This document shows positions 13,154 to 24,200 of a stretch of DNA of 64,000 bases, piece by piece (position 1 is the stretch's first letter; every line of letters begins with the position of its first letter). The DNA is from Melieria omissa. Its lineage: Eukaryota; Arthropoda; Insecta; Diptera; Ulidiidae. The position numbers were made by a program, and so were the translations under genes. The notes below the pieces were generated by a model. It saw only the letters and a program-made list of their open reading frames with translations, had not been told where the DNA came from and made no database searches. Location of the stretch: the NCBI GenBank assembly GCA_963971225.1, contig OZ020269.1, positions 107,083,486 to 107,147,485 of the forward strand, given 5' to 3'.

Positions 13154-14659
13154 TCAACAATGCTTTGCAGCAGTGCAAACGAAATTCTCATCGTCGATTA
13201 CTTTAAAGTTGTTATCACGATATGTGGCCTGCTCGTAGATGTACTGCTTGGCGCACTCCTTTAGTATTTCTCCAAGGACTGGTTTTAGTTTGGTAATACC
13301 GGCGATTTCGGCCAGTTCGTCATAGTAGTCAAACTGCAAGCAGAAATAATTATTGCACACGATCAATTGGCTTTGCGGCGTTGCTCGTGGACCCACCTGC
13401 TTTCGCTCCATCTGGTGCGCTACGTGCTTCGACAGACCGCTCGCCCAGCGTTCGTTCATGTCGCGCTCCATGTCGGCCAACATTGCCTCACGACTGGGCA
13501 GCGAGCACTGTTGTGTGAAGAATTTCAGCACGAATCGCACTTGCAAATCGGAGACCGGCGCCGGTAAAACCTTGAGAGGTAGCCCGATCAGCGCCATCGT
13601 GGGCTGATTTATGTTCAGACAATGCTTGTACAGCGGCTGCACGTAGTTCTCGTCCACGTTCAGTCCACAGTCGACGCTCAGAAAGGGGAATGTGTACTTG
13701 TAGCCGGTGCAGTAGACCACAAAGGTGACAGCGGCACGGCTGCCGTCTTTGAAATGGGCCTCGGTTTCGGTGAAGCGCGCCACATCTGGCTTATGCACGA
13801 CGTTCGGCATGAACGAGATGTCAGGTGCATTCTCCGAATGATAACTGAAATAGACCTGTTCGGCGTGCTGGTAGGCGTGACTGGCAATGTCTATGCCACT
13901 GGGACCAGCGCCCACAATTAACACAGTGTGACCTACAACACGGTGGACAATTATGGCAACTTTTATGAACGATTATTTAGAACACGCACCTTTAAATATT
14001 TCTGGCTTCCGGTACAAATGGCTGTGCAATTGCTCGCCCCGAAAAAGGTCCATGCCCTCGAAACTGGGATACTGGGGCGTTGTGTAATGTCCATTGCACA
14101 CCAACACAAAGTCAAAGTACTCAGTGCTGTACTGGTTGTTCGGCACATTGTGCACTATAACCTGCACAATTTAAAAACAGCACTTGAATGCCTCTGGCCA
14201 AGCAAATTCCACTCACCTCCCACGTGCCATTCCGCGGCCGCACTCGCACAATCTGGTGCTGCAGTTTGATGTGTGGCGCCAGCTTAAAGTGTGCCGCATA
14301 GGTCTGCAAGTATGCAAGCACCTCCTTGGCGTCGATGAATGACTCGGCTATGTCGTCGGAATAGTCAAAGTCGGGATAGCTCATCACTTCCTTGGGCAGG
14401 TTGGTGCTGAAATGACAATCGAATGAGCTCGTCACAGAGCGTTAACTTGACCTCTCACCCACCGTAATCCCTCGTACATGCTGCTGTGCACATCCATTTC
14501 GCTCTGTCCCTCTGCCGGTTCCGTGCAAATCCAAGTGCCGCCAATTTCCGAACACTGCTCGTAGGCCACCGCTTCCATTCCCTGCGCCAGTGTATGTCTC
14601 AGGGCACACAGGCCGGATATACCGGCGCCCACAACACACACCCGACGCTTCGAACCCAT
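13154..14659 (-). CDS. Flavin-containing monooxygenase, copy A
   Basis: Five exons on the minus strand: 14659-14463, 14406-14217, 14161-13990, 13932-13397 and 13333-13154 (424 aa). All introns are 53-66 bp with GT..AG ends. It should be an NADPH-dependent FAD monooxygenase oxygenating nucleophilic N or S atoms. The FAD-binding GAGISG is at residues 11-16, EIGGTW near 38, the FMO signature FRGEQLHSHLY at 169-179, the NADP-binding GAGPSG at 194-199 and a CTGY motif at 261-264. I chose the ATG at 14659 because it is the first in frame and aligns with the starts of copies C and E; the open frame extends upstream only through non-ATG codons. The closest family are insect Fmo/senecionine N-oxygenase-like proteins, and substrate is unknown. 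It is the downstream partner of a tandem duplication with copy B, and a hAT MITE sits immediately after its stop. Confidence 0.92.
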
Positions 14660-15482
14660 TTGCCCTATGAAAGCGCCACACTCGCGCTCTGTGCAGGTTG
14701 TCAAAGCGACTAAACAAGATTTGGAAAAACGCGGCCCATATATTCTCGGCCGTCTTCACGAGACGGATAGTTGATCGGAGTTATCGTGAGATAGCAAAAT
14801 CGTGTGCAATAAACCAACCAGCCTCCCTACAACAGGCGCACAGCGAACCGGGCACTTCGCCACAGATGCTTCCAGTGTTGGTTGTGCTGTAGCAACAATT
14901 CAAAGTCTAACGATAGTTGAACTGCGTCGTCATATAAAAGAAGAGGAAGAACCAACGTAAGGCTTGGCCTATAAATGTCTAATCGCTAATGTAAGTCGCT
15001 ACGCGTGACATTGTGTACATTTTATGATACAATTTTTATCACGAAAGCCTTGTCGACATATCGGACGTCGACACCAAAGGCATTGTATGCTTCATAAACT
15101 GTACAGAATGGTTAGAGACCAAATAAAGCGAAGGGGATAGCGATGCGGTGGCATCACAATGGGCCTAAATCGCTCTCAGTGGGAAGCCGCCACATCTACC
15201 TATCTATTATGATATAGTTGTAAAATAAGATCAGATCCCGAAATTAAATCGTGAGCTTTCGTTCTCCTAAATCCAAAGAGCAACCCATAATTATTGCATG
15301 GATTAACTGATGTGCCATTAAAACTGTATACATGAGTTGTTGGTTCAGTTATGTAACTCTCAGTGGAGCATATAGGCTTCCATTCTGAGGGGAAGAGAGT
15401 CCTATACACAATTCTTGAGTCCCATACCATTTGGAACCATATTTTCCGCCCAAAATTTCTTAGCAAACAGATATTTTAGGGG
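14660..15482. other. 5' flank of FMO-A
   Basis: This is non-coding promoter and upstream DNA, duplicated upstream of FMO-B. It includes conserved words such as AATCGTGTGCAATAAACCAA (14799), GCGCACAGCGAACC and GATCGCTAATGTGAGTCGC-like sequence. No clear TATA box in the minus orientation can be assigned by eye; GAATATATGG in the minus sense near 14745 is a weak candidate. Confidence 0.5.
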
Positions 15483-15487
15483 TTTAA

Positions 15488-16007
15488 CCCTTTCGCTATT
15501 TTGCTGCCATATGGCAACATGCTACTTTGTGGAAGTCTGAACCCTCTGTGGTTTCAAGAATACATTTGTTGTTGGTCCTTAGAATAGTTTCAAGTTTTAG
15601 AAAAAATACGAAATTTATAAACTGAATATTTAAGTTTAAAGAAGAGAAGCATACAAATTTTTTTAATGGTATATCTTGACATAGAAAATGAAGAAGAAGC
15701 AGAAAACTTTAGATAACTTTTTAATGCGACGTTTTCTTTCAATTAAGAGACTTTTATCTTTATAATTTTGGCTGAAGTAAAAGAAGAAATATTTAAATTT
15801 TCGTTATGCGTAAAAAGTTGTATGTTTTAGTAATTATTACAGCCACAACGATTTGGTTGCTCTCATAGAAAAACACTCTAAAATACAGGGTCCGAGTATA
15901 AAAATTAAAAAATTTCTTATGGAATGTTGCTAATATAACCACATAGAAGCCTAAAACGTAAAATTTAAAATTTTAACTTTCCCCAGTAAAAACCTGTAGC
16001 GAAAGGG
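15488..16007. mobile_element. piggyBac-like MITE between FMO units A and B
   Basis: The ends are CCCTTTCGCTA and, inverted, CCCTTTCGCTA, bounded by TTAA at 15484-15487 and 16008-16011. The 520-bp AT-rich interior has no coding potential. It fills nearly all the space between the end of duplication unit A and the start of unit B. Similar TTAA/CCC ends are seen in the element at 4641-4878, but the interiors look unrelated. Confidence 0.85.
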
Positions 16008-16112
16008 TTAAGAGAGCTATCTTCGAATGAAGCTCAATAGTCAGTTTTTAACACAAACAATTACTAACAGTTTATTTTGTACCATCACATTTATCTACAA
16101 AAGTAATCTCAA

Positions 16113-17636
16113 TCAACATTGCTTTGCAGCAGTACGAACAAAATTCTCATCGTCGATTACTTTGAAGTTGTTATCACGATATGTGGACAGCTCGTAGATG
16201 TACTTCTTGGCGCACTCCTTAAGCATTTTGCCAATGACTGGTTTTAGTTTGGTAATGCCGGTGATTTCGGCCAGCTCGTCATAGTAGTCAAACTGCAAGT
16301 AGAAAGAATTATTGCACACAATCAATTGGCTTTGTGTCGTTGCTCGTGGACTCACCTGCTTTCGGCCCATCTGATGCGCTACGCGCTTCGACAGACCGCT
16401 CGCCCAGCGTTCGGTCATGTCCCGCTCCATGTCGGCCAACATTGCTTCGCGACTGGGTAGCGAGCACTGTTGCGTGAAGAATTTCAGCACGAATCGCACT
16501 TGCAAATCGAAGAGCGCCGCCGGCGAGACCTGGTGAGGCAGCCCAATCACAGCCATCGTGGGCTGATTTATGTTCAGGCAATGCTTGTACAGCGGCTGCA
16601 CGTAGTTCTCGTCCACGTGCAATCCACAGTCGACGCTCAGAAAGGGGAATGTGTACTTGTAGCCGGTGCAGTAGACCACAAAGGTGACAGCGGCACGGCT
16701 GCCGTCTTTGAAATGGGCCTCCGTTTCGGTGAAGCGCGCCACATCTGGCTTATGCATGGCGTTCGGCATGAACGAAATGTCAGGCGCAGTCTCCAAATGA
16801 TGACTGAGATAAACCTGCTCGGCGTGCTGGTAAGCGTGATTGGCAATGTCTATGCCACTGGGGCCAGCGCCCACAATTAACACAGTGTGACCTGTAACAC
16901 AGTGAAAAATTATGGCAACTTTTGTGAACGATTGACTGGAAGACGCACCTTTAAATATTTCTGGTTTCCGGTACAAATGGCTGTGCAATTGCTCGCCCCG
17001 AAAAATGTCCATGCCCTCGAAGTTGGGATAGCTGGGCGTAGTGTAATGTCCATTGCACACCAACACAAAGTCAAAGTACTCAGTGCTGTATTGGTTGTGC
17101 GGCACATTGTGCACTATAACCTGCACAAATTAAAAATAGCACTTGAATGCCTCTGGCCAAGCAAATTGCGCCGCATTCCACTCACCTCGCACGTGCCATT
17201 CCGCGGCCGCACTCGCACAATCTGGTGCTGCAGTTTGATGTGTGGCGCCAGCTTGAAGTGCGCCGCATAGGTCTGCAAGTAGGCAAGCACTTCCTTGGCG
17301 CTAATGAATGACTCGGCTATGTCGTCGGAATAGTCAAAGTCGGGATAGCCCATCACTTCTTTGGGCAGGTTGGTGCTGAAATGGCAATCATATTAGTTGA
17401 TGAGCTCTTCACAGAGTGTTCACATGCACTGGCACCCACCGTAATCCCTCATACATGCTGCTGTGCACATCCTCTTCGCTCTGTCCCTCTGCCGGTTCCA
17501 TGCAGATCCAAGTGCCGCCAATTTCCGAACACTGCTCGTAGGCCACCGCTTCCAGTCCCTGCGCCAGTGTATGTCTCAGCGCACACAGGCCGGCCATGCC
17601 GGCGCCCACAACACACACCCGACGCTTGGAACCCAT
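16113..17636 (-). CDS. Flavin-containing monooxygenase, copy B
   Basis: Five exons: 17636-17440, 17375-17186, 17120-16949, 16891-16356 and 16292-16113 (424 aa). Lengths and phases are identical to copy A. It retains GAGMAG (FAD, residues 11-16), EIGGTW, FRGEQLHSHLY, GAGPSG and CTGYKY, so it should be an active NADPH/FAD N- or S-oxygenase. The exon-2 end reads GTCE, where copies A, C and E have TWE, AWE and QWE: a conserved Trp is changed to Cys (codon tgc at 17189-17191). Otherwise it differs from A by scattered substitutions. The minus-strand AATAAA (plus 16071-16076) lies only about 40 nt after the stop. A mariner deletion derivative sits about 0.6 kb upstream. Substrate is unknown. Confidence 0.92.
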
Positions 17637-18232
17637 TTGCCGTATAAAAGCGACACACTCGCGCGCTGTGCAGGTTGTCAAGGTGACTAAACAAGATTTG
17701 GAAAAACACGGCCCATTTATTCGCGGTCATCTGCCCGAGACGAATAGCTGATCGGAGTCGTTGTGAGATAGCAAAATCGTGTGCAATAAACCAACCAACC
17801 AGCTGGCCAGCATTTGTGTGCTTTCAGTTGCTTGGCGACGCCCTACAACAGGCGCACAGCGAACCACGCACTGCGCCACAGATGCTTGCACACCAGTGTT
17901 GTTTGTGCCAGAGACAACCAACTGCTTGTGCTGTAGCAACAATTGGAGGTCATACAATTGCAGCCAAAGGGTAATTGAGCTGCTTCGTCATATAAAAGAA
18001 GAGAAAGAAATAACGTAAGGCTTAGCCTGAGAGTGTCTGATCGCTAATGTGAGTCGCTACGCGACATTGAGAATATTTTATGATACAGTTTTTATCACAC
18101 TGCCTCGCCGTCATATCGGACGTCGATACAAAAGGCCTAGTACGCTTCATAAATTGTACAGAATGGTTTGAGAACAATTAAAGCGAAGGGGATAGCGATC
18201 CGATGGCACCACAATGGGCCTAATATGGCTTA

Positions 18233-18975
18233 CCAGGTATGCGCCTATGAAACGGTAATTATTTTTGAAAAAAAACACGTTTATTGTGAGGAAATGATTA
18301 CAATTTTATTCTTCAAGGTAATGGCCATCGCTAGCTACACATTTTTCCCATCTCTCAGGCAATTTATGGATGCCTCGCCAAAAAAATGTTTCGTCTTTTG
18401 CCTGAAACCAATCATCGATCCATTTTTTGGCTTCTGCGTGAGAATTGAAGCGCTGTTCCGTTAATGCGTGGCCCATCGATGCGAACATGTGATAATCCGA
18501 AGGCGCCAAGTCTGGTGAGTAAGCCGCATGAGCAAGAGCTTCCCAGTTGTACGATGCAACCAATTCTTTGGTGGCTCTAGTGCGGTGTGGTGGTGCGTTG
18601 TCATCGAGGAAAATCACTTTGTGTTGCCTGGCTTCATATTCTGGGCGTTTTTGGCGTATAGCACGGTTCAAATCGGCCAATTGTTGTTGGTAACGTTCAC
18701 CGTTAACCGTTTCACCAGGTTTTAGAAGGTTTTTTTCTTCAAATGGTAACACAAAATTAACTGTGTCCGCAAATCGTAATTTGTAGGCACGTAATCCGAC
18801 ATTTTCCGGAGCGTCAAACAATGCGTTGTTGGATGAAACTTGACAAATTGTGAACTGAATATTGTTGACATATGACAGAAGAAGTAAACATGACATTTGG
18901 TACGGTTCCGAAGTTTATAAATATTCGGCTATTTACCGCTAGATGTCGTTACCGGTTTCATAGGCGCATACCTGG
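18233..18975 (-). mobile_element. mariner deletion derivative (DD34D)
   Basis: The inverted termini are CCAGGTATGCGCCTATGAAA at both ends, flanked by TA at 18231-18232 and 18976-18977. At 743 bp it is much shorter than a full mariner (about 1.3 kb). A minus-strand ORF (18896-18306, 196 aa) keeps the C-terminal catalytic part: LKPGETVNGERY, FLDDNAPPH with a catalytic Asp, and SPDLAPSDYH whose Asp lies 34 residues later, then a complete C-terminus. The N-terminal DNA-binding half and the first catalytic Asp are not recognisable, so it cannot be autonomous. Copy A lacks it, so it inserted after the duplication. Confidence 0.9.
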
Positions 18976-19262
18976 TAAATGCGCTATCAGTGGGTAGCCG
19001 CCACATCTACCTACCTATTATGACACAGTTGCAAAATAAGATCAGATTCCGAAATGAAATCAAGATCTGTTGTTCTACTAAATCTAAAGAAAAATGAATA
19101 ATCGTTGCATGGATTATCTGATGTGCCAATAAAATTGTACAATTGAGTGGAGTGGAGCGTACTCGCTTCCATTCTGAGGAGAAGGTGATCCCGTACACAA
19201 TTATGAGCCCCATACCATTTGGAACCATATTTGTGACCCACAATTTCTTAAAAACGGATATT

Positions 19263-20809
19263 TGGGGCGGACGTTTAACAACCAAAACCCCCTTTGCGGG
19301 TGCCACTGATAGAACTGTTATAATAAACTCTTATCTTGGTGGTTTTTGTAACTAAAATTTCGACTCTTGTGATCACCTAATGGGCCCATTTGTGGCCCAA
19401 GTGCCATATTTTTTTATTTTTTTTTTTAGAAAAAAGTTGCAATCATGTTGATTTTTAATAATTATTATTTTTAAATTGTTTTAATTTATTCTTTCTCGTG
19501 TCTATTTTTTTTAAGAAAACAGTTGCATACAATTTATTCCGATACTTAGTCCATACAAACGAACTCTTAAAGTGCTTTCCAGTGTAGTGTAACTTCTGTT
19601 CCATTGTGGCTGCTTTCACTACACAAATTTCCGGTTATTGGTCTTTGTTTTGATCACTTTGCCAATACGTTCTTATCTGCTCCCGCACACATCAGCCCCA
19701 CAGCCATTATGAGTGACTTCGAGTACTTACTTTGATTTTAATGGGTTTGATCGAAACTACGTGTTTTCATATCTTAACCCGATAACTGCTTTTATCCACT
19801 TCAGGTGGAACCTTCAAATTTTAGATTAGATTAGAAGATTAGATTAGCAACAAATATATAATTTTTAGCAAATAATCAGAAAGAGAACGAAATGTATCAT
19901 TTTGAGCTAAATGACGCTTTTGCAATGTGCAAATATAAAAATATAAGTAATGAAGAGAAAGCAAAAATATATGATGAGCAGTGAGAGAGCAATGAGGCAA
20001 CACTGAAAGAAAGTTTCTGTTTGAGTTATAGAAACAAGTTATAGGAAAAAAAGAAAGCAATTGAAAAAAGTTATTGTATTGTAAGTAATAAAGATAAAAA
20101 AATTAACCTTGAACAGTACGTAACACTTTTAAACTTTGTGGTGCAGCTTCAAAGAAATTTCTTGAAACAAGAAAATTTAAGGACATCGTTGCTGTATTAG
20201 CAGCAGCACATCTAACTTTTAAATTTTTAAAGGGACCAATGCGGTCGCAATTGTTGAATTGAATTGAATCAGAGATTTGGGCGGTGTTGGGTTAATGCAA
20301 AAGATAAACTTTTGTTCTGCTAAATACTTTGATTAAAATGATGTTTGATTGATAGTGCAAAGTTTTTTATGGTGTTTTTTAGTGCCCATAGGATAAGAAA
20401 AGTTGAAGTACCTCATAATTTCAGTCGTTATTATTTTATTGCCCGTTGTAACACAGCAATTGGCCCAAATTTCAGCAATTAATAATTTGAGCCCGAGAGG
20501 TAAAAATCGATTGAAAGCATTAAAAAATCGTACAATATTTTTATGGGTAACTTGAATGGAATTTGACATAATATAGATTACATAAAAAAATCAAAGAATC
20601 GTTGCTTTTATTAATTTAGAGTCACCATGCCAAACCAACACAAATTTTGTATGACATTCTAACATATTCATGTTTTTAATACAAGTTTCTAAATTGGATT
20701 TGTCAAATATTATTAGATAATAATAATAATATTTATTATTTATTTCTTTGCAACATTCCAACACATTTAGTTTTTATAACTCATATTTTTTCACATTTCA
20801 CACCAAATA
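19263..20809. other. Intergenic DNA between FMO-B and FMO-C
   Basis: This is AT-rich and non-coding, with a short GATTA repeat near 19823-19850. A 78-residue minus-strand open frame at 20569-20333 has no motif I recognise and no splice partners. It could be transposon debris, but I cannot support a gene. Confidence 0.4.
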
Positions 20810-21021
20810 CAGTCGTATCTGGATATAGTGAACTAATTACTGCAAGGCCTGTTCGCAGTATTGAGGTTGTTCACTATATCAAGGTTAACATTTTTGTTCA
20901 AAAACTCGTTTTATTTGCTCAAAATACACTTTTTGTTTTCTGCTTGAAATTGCTTTCAGGCTCCATGTCAAAATTTGGGTGTTCACTATATCGAGGTGTT
21001 CACTATACCCAGACACGACTG
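20810..21021. mobile_element. Tc1/mariner-pogo type MITE (TA target)
   Basis: The inverted ends are CAGTCGTATCTGGATATAG and CAGTCGTGTCTGGGTATAG, with TA on both sides (20808-20809 and 21022-21023). Subterminal GTTCACTATA words are repeated at both ends. At 212 bp with no ORF it is non-autonomous. CAGT ends with TA target are typical of pogo/Tigger relatives. Confidence 0.82.
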
Positions 21022-21236
21022 TACCATTAAAATCATTTTTTTAATAATTTTTATGATTTAAATTTATTATTCAAATAACTTTATGGCCACTTTTTTAGTA
21101 AAACTGTTTAAACAAAAAACGTTCAAAAATCTTCGTATTTCCTGTATTTTAAATCTCTTTAAATTAAAATTGAATTCGTAAAAAATCTCCTACACTAAAT
21201 AACATTTGGCAGTATGAACGTCACACGAGCAGCGTT

Positions 21237-24200
21237 TCATTCCCGGCTTAAGGTGAACTGCTCGAAATTGTCCGCATCGATGATTTTGAAGCAAACATTC
21301 CGATACGTTTCCAGTTCGTAGAGGAACTTGTTGGCGCAGCTTTTCGAGAGCTTCTTGATGACCGGCGGAATGTTATCGATGCCCGTCAGCGCCACCAGCT
21401 CGTCGTAGTAGGCAAACTGTGTAAACAAACAGATCGTTAAACATTTATAAGAAACGCTACACAAGCGCTGCGTACGCACCTGTCTGTTGCCCACAATGTG
21501 CGCGCGCCGCTTTGACCAGTCGTCACGTGCGCGCCGCTCCTCCAGATCACGCTCGGTGTCGGCCAGCATGTCGGCCGCGGCGGGCAGCTGCTGCTCCCCC
21601 GTGTAGAACTTCAGCACGAAGCGCATCTGCACGTCGAACAGCTGAATGGGATACGCGTAGATGGGCAGCCCGATGAAGCACATGGTTGGGTGGCTGATGT
21701 TGATGCAGTGCTTGTACAGCGGGTAGACAAAGTTGTCGTCCACGTGCAGACCGCAGTCGGCACTCAGGAACGGCACTGTGAACCGATAGCCGGTGCAGAA
21801 GATCGTCCAGTCGAAATCGGCGCTGGAGCCGTCCTTGAAGGCGGCGCCGCTTGTGGTGAAGCGTTGCACGTCGGGCTTCTGGACAACGTTCGGCATAAAG
21901 TCGGTAATGGGCGGTTGCGGCACATGGTGACTGAGATAGATGCGCTTGGCGTGCGGCGAAATGTGATGAGTGATGTCCATGCCGCTGCGTCCGGCACCGA
22001 TTACCAGCACAGTGGCGTCTGAAAGTCGAATATGGGCTCAGAGTTAATATATTTTGAGGAGTGTGAACTGATCGGAGGAAACGAAAGCAAATTGATATAT
22101 CGCTATAGGATATCATATAAAGTTGCTGAGAAATTAAATATTAAATTCAGGTGAAAGATATATATTCGAAATTTTGCATATACTTATCTGTGGTAATAGG
22201 GAAAAGAGCTTAAGTCGAAATTTGAAGTTGTGAGCTCTGACCAATTAATTTATTTTTGTTCTTTTTCAAAAGACTTCTATTGTTAAAAAACGAGTTTTTT
22301 TTCAAAAAGTATGAAAAACATTTAAGCGCCTTGACTTCTATAAAGCTCCCAACGCCATAACTCAACTCTCTCCCTCCTATGTCGACTTAAGCTACTCTTC
22401 CATATGACCACAGATATAATCGATATTTTGTTTTATTTAATTTTTATGTTTAAGTATAATTTTATCTTTTTATTTTTTTTACTTTCCCCTTTTACTTATT
22501 AGTTGCATTTAATGATTTTTATTTCTTTATATATTTTTTTAAATATATTTTTATGCTTATGCATTGTTTATTTTTAACTTTGGTACATGTACAAAGTCAA
22601 TTTTTATTATTATTTTTAATTCTTTCTATTTTATGAGTATGCAGTACAGTTTATGGAACCTAAAGCAGTCATATGATGGAATCAAGTGTGTCGTCTTTGT
22701 CTCATTGCAATTTTTATTCAATGCTTTTTTGCAGCCATTCAACTGATAAGAGATTTCCCTGCAAAATGCACTTATAAGAGTGCTCCACTTTTTGGTGATT
22801 TTTAATCAATTTATGATTAAAGTTCAAAGGTCTTGAAGTAAGACAATACCACTACTGATTGAAAGGAAAATTGAAATAATCAAATTCAATTAAAATTTAA
22901 ATTAAATGCAGCAACTAATAGAAGAACTTTAACTATAAAAAGCAAGATTCCAGACAAAAAAACATTAATTAGATGAGAAAAAATAAAAATTTGAAAAAGT
23001 TACAAAATATTTTTTATGAACATGCGGAAAGCGATTCGATTTGGTTATTTTTGTGGATACTTTTTTCCCCCAACTATAACTAAGTTTTTCTTTCATTTAT
23101 TGATTCGATTTCTGTTCGTTTTTGTCATGGACCAAACACTACTAAAGAGCTTAAAGTCCAAAACAAAACCACCTATAACTCGCCAACGAGGTGAAAACCT
23201 AACTTTTCGCAACCATCTCTGTAATAGCTACGTGCAAACTCTGTAAACGAATGGAAGATATCCACAGTTTAGTGCCAATTCTTAACAATGAGTTGACATA
23301 TGTTAAGAAGTCAAATAGTGAGACTATAGTGACACGAAGAGGGAGATTGAACCAGGAGAACCGGGTTTAGGGCACCCTACAGTGGCTCAGGGACGGGATT
23401 TGGGGGTTCAATCCCTCCATTTCCAATGGTACTCGGCTCAACAGTTCAAAATGAAACCCTGTGTGACCAATGGTGAGACGCCTGAAGAGAACTTTCGCCG
23501 CAATCCGGTTACGGGTTGTTGTGGCCCGATAAAAAGGTTAGGTTAGATAAGGTAAGCTGGCTGACCAAGTGGACCACACATGGACTCTATTGGGGTCTAC
23601 CATAGCGGTGCCAGTTGGAGCTCCTTAGTGTTGCGTATCGCTGTAAAAGTGATTGGTGAGAATGCGAGTGTGTCTACTGAAGCTTGGCAGTGACTTGATG
23701 CCACGCTTGGGGACTTCCTCAAACCCAGGAAAGAACGGGTCCCCTAAGTAAGTTAGTCGTAGTCTTGAGACAGCCGGACAGGAGCAGAGAATGTGTTTCA
23801 GGCTTTCTTTGATACCAATTTCGGCCGGATAAGTAAGTAAGTAAGTAAGCAAGTAAGCAAGTAAGCAAGTAAGTAAGTAAGTATGTAAGTAGGTAAGTAT
23901 TAAGTAAGAGAGTACATAAGTAAGTAAGTAAGCAAGCAAGTAAATAAGTAAGTAAGTAAGTATCTAAGTAAGTAAATAAGTAAATAAGTGAGTACATATG
24001 GGGTAAGTACGTCAAGAAGTAAGTAATTAATTAAGTATGTGAGTAAGAAAGTTAGTCAGTAAGTAAGTATGTAAATATGAGATATTCTTCTCTCCTTCCT
24101 TATCCCCCATGGGTATAGTACAATGGCCCAAAATGGACTGAGTGATATGGCTGCAAGCCCCCTTCCTACCCAGCCTCAAGAAAAAAGTATGTAAATAAGT

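Larger units (their letters stand above)
12810..15480. repeat. Segmental duplication, unit A
   Basis: The whole FMO-A locus, from 3' flank (CAGTTTTTAACACAAACAAT near 12832) to a 5' flank ending near 15478, is repeated as unit B at about 16020-19262. Matches include the 3' flank, every exon and intron, the promoter region with TCATATAAAAGAAGAG (14929), and the 5' flank around CCGCCACATCTACCTA (15187 versus 19000). The units differ by point changes, a hAT MITE in A and a mariner in B. Confidence 0.88.
16020..19262. repeat. Segmental duplication, unit B
   Basis: This is the partner of unit A (12810-15480). Homology runs through the 3' flank, the FMO exons and introns, the 5' flank and the distal segment around 19000-19262 (CATACCATTTGGAACCATAT, near 19210, also at 15421). 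It is interrupted by the mariner at 18233-18975, which A lacks. The upstream flank also differs by a small block near 17815-17940. Confidence 0.88.

Noticed and set aside
14660..14704. In-frame N-terminal extension of FMO-A (and the equivalent in B)
   Set aside because: It begins with TTG rather than ATG; the ATG at 14659 aligns with starts of the other copies.
23385..23410. tRNA-like A box and B box words (TGGCTCAGGGAC, GGTTCAATCCC)
   Set aside because: Spacing is too short for a tRNA and no cloverleaf forms; it is more likely part of the LINE 3' sequence.
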